Part shown: positions 1-11,500 of the stretch, piece after piece
How positions within the stretch are numbered: position 1 is the first letter of the stretch
Layout of the letters: each line of letters begins with the position of its first letter
Source of the DNA: Pagrus major
Taxonomy: Eukaryota > Chordata > Actinopteri > Spariformes > Sparidae
NCBI RefSeq assembly: GCF_040436345.1
Contig: NC_133223.1
Coordinates: 16,235,613 to 16,299,612, forward strand
Direction: 5' to 3'
Length of the DNA: 64,000 nucleotides
Translations under genes and position numbers: made by a program
Notes under the pieces: model-generated
Told to the model about the DNA's origin: nothing
What the model saw: the letters and a program-made list of their open reading frames with translations, nothing else
Databases searched by the model: none

Positions 1-234
1 TAGTTTTTAAAAATGAACTGTTTGAAATTAGTACCTGGAAATTCTACTACCTAATTTCAGATGTCTTTAGCTGTAATAGTTATAAATTTGGTTGAATGTC
101 TCAGATAGATAAGGTTTAAATCATCATGGCTTCCATGCTCATCTCAGACCCAAGCTTCACACATTGAAACTGAATGTAACTCTTCATTCAGCGAACAGCA
201 AAATGAGCAAATTCACACTTTGAGTCAGTCAGTT

Positions 235-240
235 TTTATT
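235..240 (-). terminator. Polyadenylation signal AATAAA of the ERICH6-like gene
   Basis: TTTATT on the plus strand reads AATAAA on the minus strand, about 30 nt past the stop codon at 270-272. This supports the gene ending inside the window with a very short 3' UTR. Confidence 0.6.
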
Positions 241-269
241 TAACATGAGCGCGTCCCCATACTAATAAC

Positions 270-2553
270 TCACTCTCTCACCTCCTCTGAGTCCCTTGGG
301 TCCTCTTGGGTCAGTCTCTTGGCTATCCTCTCACTGGTCACTGGGGACTTCTTCTGCTGCTGCCAGTACTCACAGCAAATGTTCAGCGCAGTCTGCGGGG
401 ACGGCTCTGATGAGTCTGATTCACTCGAGGTTGGAATCAAGCTGGGATAGACACATTTCTTCACACGTTTTTCTTTCTTAAAAAGACACCAACAAATATA
501 CAGCATCCAAATATTACAGTTAATGAGCTATTCATAAGGCGTGTTATCGTCTGGCATGTTTTAAAACAAGCAGCAGCAGAAGCGGACACCGGCAAGCTTG
601 GATACAAGACAAATACAGACTAATTGCATGTTGCCTGACTGAATTCATATTTATAAGAGAAGAGGAAAGGAGCAGTATAAAAGAGGCATTTTTCCTCCAC
701 ACCTTGTCCAGATTACTTAAAGACACTTCAGTTTCTCCTTGGCAGGCTGCGGGAGTTTGGGGAGTTTCCATGCTGAGCGAATCCAACACTTCATTATCTG
801 GGGATATCTCCAACTCAGACTTCATGTTTTTAGGAACGCTCTGAGGAGAAAAAAACAAAGACACTTCATAATTTATTAAATTCTTTGAGGTCTTTAACTT
901 GTGCTTCATGAATAAGTCAAAACCATGTCTCTAGACACCATGTCATATCATCTTTCCTTCACAAGATAAAACTTACATTGTGACAAGGATAGAAAATGCT
1001 ATGCAAACTCAAATCCACAATTTCTTTGCCGATTATAAAATTATCTCTAAAAAACACAAAAAGGCCTCATATATGCAAATTGCACCTATGCACCATTTGT
1101 CTACAGTTTCTCTGCAAAGTGCATTTCAAATGTCGGTTTAATGACATAGAGATATTCTGTCAAGTTCAAAGATTCCTCTCCTACTCCACAAAGCTTTCAC
1201 TTTGTCAAGGACATCATCACTGCAGTTGAGAAAGAAGAAGGTTTTACAAGTTAGAAAACTTCAGTGTGGGTTTGTCATTGTAAACCATCTGCTGGGTTTT
1301 TAATCCCACCTTAAAGGGAGAGTTCACCCCAAAGTCAAAAATACATATTTTTCCATCTAAATTGTTTTCAAGTTGCCGAATTTTGGAGATATCGGCTGCC
1401 TTCTCTGGAATATAATATAACTAGACGGCACTCAGCTTGTGGTGCCCAAAGCGCCAAAAATACGCATTTGAAAACTCAAAAGCAATGTCTCTTCTCAAAA
1501 AATCCTGACCCAGTTACTTAAGATAATCTACAGACTTTGTTTTGAGCAGTTTCATGGAGGAGCTATTTACCTTCAGCTGAACTACAGACTCAATAACAGT
1601 GTTTGTTTATATCATGCACTAAAATACAATTTAATTTTCTTTTTTTTTCATGATGGTATTTTTCAAAGCGCATACATGATATTAATCCACATTAATCTAC
1701 TGTTCTTCAATCCTGCTCTCCGGCTCCAACACACCTGATTCAAGTGATCAGCGATAACAACCCATTCATTTGAGGTTCAGGTGTGTTGGAGCAGGGTAAC
1801 TGGACTGAAGAACACTTACAGTGAAATGCATGTTTTACACTTTCATACCTCATTAACAACAACACTTTCTCTAATGTAAGTTTGCAGACCTAATTTACCT
1901 GTTAGGCCAAAGACTAAAGCAAATGACAGCTTGAGTTTACCCCAGATGATCGAACCAACTGTCAGAATTCTTACACAGAGATAAACAAAACAATCATTTT
2001 GGACCCGACAGATGTTTTCAAAGTATTAATTTACAAGCATAATAATGTTTTTAAGGAACAGATATACTTTAATTTCGCCTCTTTCTACAAGCTCTGTAGA
2101 TGTATTTTAAAAAAAAAAATAAAAAAATGTTATCAATATGACCTTTAAATGTATGTTTTTGGCGCTTTGAGCAACACAAGCTGAATGCCATCCACTGTAT
2201 TTCCATTATATTTGAGAGAAGACAGGCATCTCTACTGTCAATATCTCCAAACACGAGATAGCTCACACCAAAACAATCAATATGTATAAAAAGCTCTACA
2301 GGTTAGAGGAAAAATATGCATTTTTCATTTTAGGGTGAACTGTTCCTTTAACACTCTCACCTGCTCAGATGTCAACCCCAAAGTCTTGTGAGGAGCTTGT
2401 GATGTTTCTTTGCCTGGGTATTTATAGTCTGCATATGCGAAGAATATACTTCTCTCACACATTCACAGCCGACCAACGTCAGAGATTCCTAGTTAACACG
2501 AGATGTGAGGGAACTGTACCTTGACCGCACTCGTCCTTGTGTCTCCAGTCAGC
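270..2553 (-). CDS. 3' exons and stop codon of the ERICH6-like gene
   Basis: Four exons with matching phases: 2553-2520 (ADWRHKDECGQ), 2428-2361 (YKYPGKETSQAPHKTLG), 840-703 (SELEISPDNEVLDSLSMETP) and 476-270 (KEKRVKKCVYPSLIP ... DPRDSEEVRE, stop at 270-272). The sequence is Ser/Glu/Pro-rich and probably disordered. The last exon could also end at a GTGAGA donor after the EE codons, but a stop follows directly and an AATAAA lies about 30 nt downstream, so a terminal exon is preferred. Linkage to the FAM194 exons is inferred from phase 0 in and out, strand and proximity. A separate small gene starting near 2.6 kb is the main alternative; I see no start codon for one. Confidence 0.55.
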
Positions 2554-5500
2554 CTGTGTAGCGACGCTAACTCTGGTGACAGCCCGCTCATCAGATGCAT
2601 GGATGGTCAGATCTTCACATGAGGTTTCGCTGGAACAAGTTCCTCATTATGAGCTTAATAAGCCCAAACATGCAATAACTCAAGCACCTGTACAGTATAA
2701 TACAATCCAATACAGCTGCCCTGCAACAACAATACCTACTGTATGAGATTTTGAATCAGATATACGTGTTTGAAGTTGAATTTTTGACTGTGATTAAACA
2801 AACAAAAAAAACATAGTCAAAAGAATAATAGATACACACAGCTTTTGTTGTTTGTTGTTCCTTTATTATTGTTTTTTTTATATTTTGCTTTCTGTCTTGG
2901 ATGTCAATTAGTTGCACTGCTTAGTAGTCAATGTCACATTACGGCATTTCTTCCAAACCTCTGTTCAACAGTCCAGGATTTGTAGTTGAATCTCTCTCTG
3001 TTGATTTACCTGGTGAGTCAAGTGTTTACACATGCGTCTCTGTGGTGTCCTCGACTCACTGTGGTACAGATGTGAGCAGAGAAACCTCAAATGAATTAAA
3101 TAAAAAGGAAAAAAAAACAAACATGTTGAATCAGATACAGAACGGTCAACTGAAGACAGCATGTTTTGCTCCTCTCGTACCATAGCAACCGCAGAACAAT
3201 GGGCAACTGTTTCTACGGCTGCCGCGTTAACAGAAACGAGAGAGAAAAGTCTACTGAGGTTCTTTCAAATCCACCTCTTCTTTTATTTGATGTTTTTTCT
3301 GAAGTTCTTTCTCACTGTTGCCATTACATTGTTATTTGACTCATAACGTTAGACTGTTAAACTAGATCTCAAAGAAGAATATATATATACATATAATATA
3401 TGTTCAGTGTTTGTGGTTAGTTTTCTTTTATTTCACGCTTGCTTTTGCTGTGTAAACATCTGCTTTTCATACAAATAAAACCCATTAGAATTTAAATATT
3501 CTTCAGTCTTTTCAGCCCCTATGGTAATCTTGAATAGAGTCAAATGTTAATGTCCCTGTTGGCAGGGCCGTAGCCAGGATATTAATAATACCGACGTCAT
3601 GAGTCCGAGCCCTGTGGGGCTCAGGGGCATTAACATTTTAAGCAATTCACAGTATACATTTAAGGACGGAGAGAAAAAAAAGAGGACATGACCTCGGTGT
3701 CCTCAGTGGTAGCTACGGGACTGCCTGTGTTTCTTTACAGACAGTAGTAAAAGTCAACACATTACATTGTACGCAAACACAGCGCAAGATCCATATCACC
3801 TACACTGTTACCATGGATCATGGAGGTTATAGTTTGTGTAAAAAGCCTATGGCAGTTGGAAAAAAGGACAATCTGTATGTTAGTGCTACCGTTGGGAAGA
3901 CCTCCGCCCTGATAGATGCATCTATAATTCAACATGTGTGGGATGTCGAGGGTCCAAAACAAAAGTCTTTGCCCTTGAGATGGCCCTCGCTTCATGCAGG
4001 TGCTGAAGGTCATCAAGGATAACACCAGTAATCTCACGGCACAGCATGATGATGTTTACCAGAGTTTTACCTGTAGTGATGTGCCTGAGATTTTTCTTGA
4101 CCTTTTTCTTTAAAAACTCTAGATGGTTACTACTGACATTGAACATTTTGAGCTCGGGCAATACTATGCTCCAGAGAAAGCAAGAGAAAAGGAGTGAAAG
4201 AGAATATTCATGTCACAGTGGTGCGTTTTCTGCCATCTGCAATTTCCATAAAAATCTACAGTGTGAGTGTAAATCAGCCATATACCCACATCGAGTGACT
4301 GTATGAGCTCAATAATTTAGAGGTCTGGGAATAACACTAATTAACAGGCCATATATAGTAACTAGATTATGGGAATAAATCATTACAGTAGTCAGCAATT
4401 GACTAGAAGTCTAGACTAGTTGTAGTAGATCAAAATAATGTTGCCATCAGCTACAAGTAGTTTGAGAATGCATTTAAAGGAAGATCAGACAAACATACTA
4501 GATCTGCTTCTTTTATAAAGTATAAATTATTTGTGGTCTACAAAAAACGTTCCAATAAGGGATGCTACTAACTATCATGGTCCTGTCATTTCAATTTCAT
4601 TTGATGTGTTTCCTGGATTTTTGTGCTGTCTTTTGCTCTGTTTCCCTCGTGCGTTCTTGTACTCCTCAGCCGCCTGCATCTCCTTGAGTTGTTGAGGAAA
4701 TTGATAGAAGAATAATTACATTTAGGGAAAGTTATGCCTGCAATATGAAAATAAGTTGCAATCAGTGGAGAAGAATACAACCTATTACATTTTACTTAAG
4801 ACTCTACTGGATCCGTACAGCCTCACACAACAAAGCATTGTTCTCTAATGCACGCAATTCAGCATTTGCAAAAACATGATGTTGTGTTTATTTCCAAAAT
4901 AATGCAAATTACCGAACACAACCTGAACATCCAATTAAAAAACTGACTTGAACTCATGCAGTTTTATTCAGTACCCAAAGGAAGTCTTATTAATGTTACA
5001 GTACATTAGCATAACTTGCATGGCGGCTGGATGAACAGTTATTATTACTATGTGGTGTTTGTCAGTAGCTGTGTTTCATACACATGCCAAATAATTGGGT
5101 AGGCTGGGAAAAGCGGTGTCCCAACTGAGAAAATAGGTATGTGATAATTTTGGGAGATGTGAGGAGGGATTACATGGATGATGGGCATCTAAAATACGTG
5201 TGTTTGTGGTTTATTGTCTATTTTCTGTATGTACAATGTGTTTTTCTATAAGAAGAACCAATGACGAGAACAAGCTCCGATGTTGGAAAGAACTTCCTCC
5301 TGGAACTGCCTCTTGGAAAGTCGGAGGTCTTAGTCAGCTCTTGTACGTTGGGTTTTTATTGGATTTCACACATTTTTCAGTCATCATTCAATTCTGGACT
5401 TCAGCTATACTCTTTCATGAAAACAATTTCAATATCAATTTAGCACTGCATACATCACAGCAGATCTTGGAAAGCACAACACGAATGCTGTATATATGGC

Positions 5501-8500
5501 CCAATCACAGACAGCCTACACTTCCTCCCTGATATTTTTTATTTCCTGCTGCTAGGTTCCAAGCTGATCTTAATGCTTTCTGAGAGGTCTGCATTGCCAA
5601 ACCATTTGACCCAATCTTCCATAAATCTCTTTCTATTAAGCTCAAGCTCTGTACAGTCGGAATGTCACAGTAAACGACTATAAGCACCAGTTTAGGCTAA
5701 TATAAGGCTGTAAACTGTGACATAGCCATAAATGATATCAGCTTTGGCCAATTCTCTGTATTTCTCTCTTAATTTACATGAGTTCTTATATTTTCGGAGG
5801 TGACTTCTCCTTTTCCCTTTGTCTGCTAAGCCGCTGCAACTGGATAGTGAAAGTGTACTGGTGGGATATGCAGGTCTGCATCTGGCCAAGGAGAGAGTAA
5901 ATCTCTGAACTCTTCATTTGGATGTATCTCTCCAGAACGTCTTGCCACGGCTTGTCATGGCTCTCTCGATAAATGAGCGGCGTTAACAGAAAAATTACAT
6001 TACATTCTTTTTTTTTTTTGGATCACACTTTTTTATTAAGGTCTTTGTAATAAGCTTCATCGCTGACGAAACACGGATACTTTATGATACCAACAGCGTT
6101 ATAGTGTTTGCTCAATTAGTTGTTGGAACGAGTTTTTACAGTTTTGACAACATTTTGAAAATGATTAATTTCACAATCATAATAATGTTTTTGAGGAAAA
6201 GAGATACTTGTATTCTGCACCTTTCGCAAGCTTTGTAGATGTGTTATTTTCTAAAATGATTTGTCTACATAAAATTGTTATCAACATGACCTTTAAGCAT
6301 CTATAAACTGTAATCAAGTTTCTCATCAGTACTTAGAAATGTCTTACAATTTCACAATAAACATGTTTCTCATGCTTTTTTTAACACTTATTAATGTTCT
6401 GGCATCTAAGGACTTATAAGTCCCTTTTTACTTAAGGCTTATTATAAGGACCTCATTGTCTACATTTGTCATGTACAAAACAAAGAGAAATACTTGCTTT
6501 GATGGTGCATTTATCATCACCTACCTTCAGCGTTGACCCCACGCTGAAGCGCACAGTGTTTCTCTGATGTGCAAACGTGACGTTCTTGTGACTGTATGAG
6601 CACGCTGATGTGTGGGCCCAGGGCAAAGGTTAGAGGCTTGAAAGGAAGCTTACATACATGCGGGTCAATAGACAACCAATTCCAGCGCCTCCTCAAAGCT
6701 CCTGTCTCTCTGAGGCAGACAACTCCAACAGGGGTCAGATTAAACCCTCAGACACAACACAGAGATTAGCACCACACCCGTTCTGACCTTTAGCCAGACA
6801 GCAGTAGGTTAATCACAAAGCTTTCTCTGGTGTTCTTTACCATTTGGTGTCCAAGATACAAAAGATACAGTTAAGATTGTTTTTTTCACACCTAATAACA
6901 TTCACATTCAATTTCTAATAGACTTAATTAATGGAATAGTTGGACAGTTTGGGAAATATGCTTATTCACTCTCTAAAAGCAAACATTGATATCAGTCTCA
7001 TATCTGTCAGCTGCCAGCAGCTGGTTAAACCTAACACAAAGACTGGAAACACAGGGAAACAGCAAGCATGGAACCAAGCCAATCATCTACAAGATGAATC
7101 CAAAGAAAATTTGGAAAACTATGAAAAAATAGGGGGAAAAAGAAAAGGTGCAAGATTTTGCATATAATTATATAAATAGTGAGTGAAAGAACAATTCCTT
7201 CCTGACGATCGTCAACTTACAGACACTTGTACATGGCCTGACTTGTGATTGTCACCCCTTTGGACGCTTCACACACACATCACCTCCATAACGCAGCATG
7301 GCAGAGAGGGAAATCATGGTTGCTCTGTGGTGGGCTTAAGCTACAGCGTTACAAGTCCTAATTTAAAAGTTTGTTGTAACTTTCGTAAGGCAAAGGCAAT
7401 ACCGCACTGGTAGTGTTTTGGTTTAACGAGTGGCTGGGCTAACTGGTGACTTTCAGCTGAATTCGTCCATGGTAAGCCATCTTGCATTTAGTTACTGTCT
7501 TGAGTTGCTGAAACTACAGCAACGCCGATACTACAAAGCCACAGACTTACCCTTAGTAGTTGCTAGCTAGCTTCCCTAAACTATGATTCAGTGGGAGTTA
7601 ACAGGCTTACATTTCATCTGGGCTTTTAGCTGTGTAAGTTCTGCTGCTATGCTAATTAGCTCAGCCCTACATCACATGTTTTGTTGCGCTGACTGGTTAT
7701 AGGTCTATCCACTTGGACCCAGAGGCATTTCGGTATGCACCCGCTGATAAAGGCCCTTGGAAATCGAAACTGAAATGCAAATTATTCTGGCGGTGCCAGG
7801 CAGGCTCATTTGTTTAATGTGTATGAAGAAGAAGGTGTAAAAACATCTATTTGATGTTTTATGGGGGTTATTTGCTGCCACACCATTTCTTGTCAGTCTT
7901 GATGCTAAGCTAAGCTAACCGCTAGCTGGCAGTTACTTCATGCGTACTGATGTAATAAGCTACAATATTAGAGTGGTGTCATCCAACTCTCCTCCAGAAA
8001 GCGAATTAACATATTTCCCAAAATGTGGAGCTATTACTTTAAGGCCCGATTTTTTGTTTAAACGAGTATAATAACAGTTATTATGGAGGAACAATTACCA
8101 TATCATTCCACTGGGATGGTAGCATGTGGAGTAGCCTTTATTTGTGAAAATGCCTTTGATGCGTGGTGCTACGTCCTTGTCCTCCAAGATTATGTAAGTG
8201 AAGTCAGACGCTCCTGCAGAGGATATTATAATGGCTGCTTTCCCAGAAGGATAACTTTGTCTATTAAGGATCATTAACACTGTGCAAACCTTTTATCAAA
8301 GGGAACAAACGTGTACCCTCTCATTAAGTACTTTCACCTTGTCCTTGATCTTCCGCTTTGAGCGCTGCCTAAAAGGATACAAATCATTACCCGTTCCATC
8401 TGGACATAAGGTGAGAAAACATTTCTCACTTTTGTAGAACTTCTTCATCACTTCCTTTATCTGTGACAGAAAATAATTACGTTATTTATTAAATTTCTGG

Positions 8501-11500
8501 GTAATACACTGAAGATAAAACGCTTCTTGTGGTTTATGAGAGGCAACAGCACAGCAGTAAGAGCAACAGCATACCTCTGGCTCTCCATCTGTCTCTGCCT
8601 GCAGTAAAAACATGCCAGTGGTAGTTTTGATATCTATATTAGGGACGTGAGGCTGATTGTGATGTAAAAAATCTTTTGTAACAGTTAGTTTTGATCTCGT
8701 TACGGTCTGAGCAGACAAAAGAGAAAAACCTTTTATTGATTTTTGGTAATTGAGAAGCATAAAAGAATGCATACTTCATATATTCATCACTTGTGAACTT
8801 GTGAACTTGTGTGTCTAGACTAGAGGCCCAAGGTTGCATACTTACAAAAGTCTTTCTTCCAGTTTTCTTGTTTAAGTTTTCTCTGGAGTTGAAAATGTCT
8901 CAACCTACATAGAAGTATGTTATTTTCTGCACAAGTGGGAGAAATGCACATAACAATGCCAAAACCTGAAGGCAATGTAGAATATCAAATTCAGATGCGA
9001 TGAGGGGAGCTCTTTTATGGGTTACAATACAGTAAATCAATATCAGTGTAAATGTCATGCAGTTCAGGTACATGTATGTCCTTTAGCAGCCATTTCCAAG
9101 ATCCAAGCGACATCTAAAATAATTGCAGATTGGTGGAGGACAGGTTTGTTACTCGCCTGTTCTTCTCCCGCTCTTTAGCAGCTTCCCCCTCCACCTCAGT
9201 CATGACGGTCGCATCAACGTTCACATGAATCTTTCTATCCGACTCCTTCTGCACCGATTGTTCTCTGTCTTCCAGGATAAGCCATCTCATTTGTTTAGCT
9301 CGCTCACAGCAAAAGAGCTGAGTAAAAGAAAATGTAATTTCTCACTATACATTTTTTTCTTTTTCTATTTCTATTTCACTTACACCGCTCCCTCCCATGA
9401 AAAGTCTGTCTGAACATTCATTATGTCTAACGAATTTTCAATTTCTTGCGTGAGGTAAACAAGTCCCACTCACCCTCTCCAAGTCTCTTTCACTCTCCAG
9501 CAGTTTACTATATGTGAGGGGCTGACAGAGCTGCTGGCAATAGACACACTGAGCGAGATGCACATCCTGTTTCGATTCAACCTCTGGAACCTACAGAAAA
9601 AAAAAAAACAGATTCACAATCACCTCTCCACCTCTGATATTATAGCCTCCACTCGCTGCTATTACTGCTGGGGAAATGAAAAAGGCCATCACTGTCATTT
9701 CGAGGCACTATGGGCAATGTAGAGATACAGGAGTAAGTCAACGGTAGCTTTTCAACAGTGGGAGTTTGTTTTGGCTCTGGCTTGTATGCTAAGAGACGAA
9801 GCAGCCCCACACGAGGTATATCATGTTCCTTCTCTGGCATCTTTTTATCCTCTCTGTCCTGATGGGAAAAGACTCGTAAAGATTGTTTTATATAAACTAC
9901 TGTACATACAATATAGCCTATATGTTGACTGTATAGAAGGCTTACCAATCTGTTTATTGCACCAACTGTAAAGCATCTTAAATATGTAAAAGTAGTAATA
10001 CCACTGTGTAGAAATATTCACTTACAGGAAAATGCCATGCATTCAAATTTTACTTAAAGGTGTCATTCGTAAAATATGGCCAGAATTCGGAGGTACTGTA
10101 GCTCCAAAAAACAGGGGGCAGCATATCACCAGATCAACTGGCAACTGCTGCTCTCTGCTAGCTATCCTTCACTGTAGCTAGCTACCGTTAGCTCATTAGC
10201 CCCTGGCTCAGTAAGCCATGGAGGCTGCTGACCTAAAATTGAGGATTTATTATGACCAGCCCAGAGGACAGAAGACAAACCAAGACTGTTTTATTTATTT
10301 TATGTCAAGTTCGTTTTTTGTGATGAGATACGAGACAATTAAGCAGTGTATGGTTGTATTTTTCTTTTTAATAAGGAAAAGCGAAGCAATAGTGTTTTAT
10401 TTCTTGTCATTTTGAGAGTTAATTTTGTTCATTTATTACACTAACAGCTCCCATTGGCTATATCTGGCAGCTGAAACTACGGGAGCTATCCGATAATCAC
10501 ATCTTGGGGTACAAAGTGGTATTACGTGGTTTAGGTTAGCTGGTTAGCAGGCAAACTTCAGTAGTTGTCTCTGCAACAGGGCACATGAACATGTGTGATA
10601 ATGTCAGTTCAGTTTTTGACTGTTTTAAACTAAAATTCTGGCCATATCTTACAAATTGACGTGTTGTCATCAAAACATACATAAAGTAAAGTTCCCACTT
10701 CCCACTTCTCTATTTGTATTTTTATTAATTATTAACACTGATAGGGAAAGCAACTAATAAATCGGAAACAAATGGAGTTTTAGTCAAATAAAGGTCTACA
10801 TGATAGCATCAGCAAACTCTTTTCATTTCCTTACAAAAGTCATATTCATTCAAATTCATGTTTAGCCCCTGTTCTTCCATGTCCCCCCTGCAGTGGCTCT
10901 ATGCCCACCATCCAGTTTGAGAACCACTGATCTATGATATTATAAATATTAATACATCATCATTTATTTATTTCTTGATTATAATTCATATTAGTAATAT
11001 GAATCTGGAAAATTAGCAACTAAAGCTGTCGGATACATGCAGTAAAGTAGAAGTACAAAACAGAATAAAATCGAATTACTCATTTAAACTACAAGTATAT
11101 CGAAATTGTACATATTAGTACAGTACTTGAGTAAATATACTTAGTTACTTTCTGCCACCGGATCTTGTGCTGTTTAAACAAAATTGACTTCACCTGACTC
11201 GGCATAAAACACACATCTTGCTGGGAGCAGGCGGCCTGTGAGCAGCCGGGGCCACTGTCCACACTCAGCACCTCTGCCTGCAACAACTGCGGATCATCAA
11301 TTTCCTTTTGAACTGCGCAACAGAGAAATAATTGGGAAACTTGACAGATGTCGTGAGAGGCAAGAGGGGGCAGGAACAGGTGACCCCCCTAGCACCCAAA
11401 CTGATGACATGGCTTACCTTGACAGCTGAAAGAGAGGCTCTGCTCCACCCACTCCCAATCTGTCTGGGTCTGTGTGCTCACCAGAGTAATGAATCTTCCA

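Noticed and set aside
3161..3346. Hydrophobic open frame on the plus strand
   Set aside because: T-rich tract giving Phe/Leu runs; no signal of a real gene around it.
7280..7330. Candidate for the missing FAM194 exon (reads YGGDVCVK on the minus strand)
   Set aside because: No AG acceptor or GT donor in the needed phase; probably chance.
8639..8839. Alternative frame of exon 8706-8575 ending SASRP-stop
   Set aside because: It stops inside the exon; the frame with LHHNQPHVP is open across both splice sites and matches the family.
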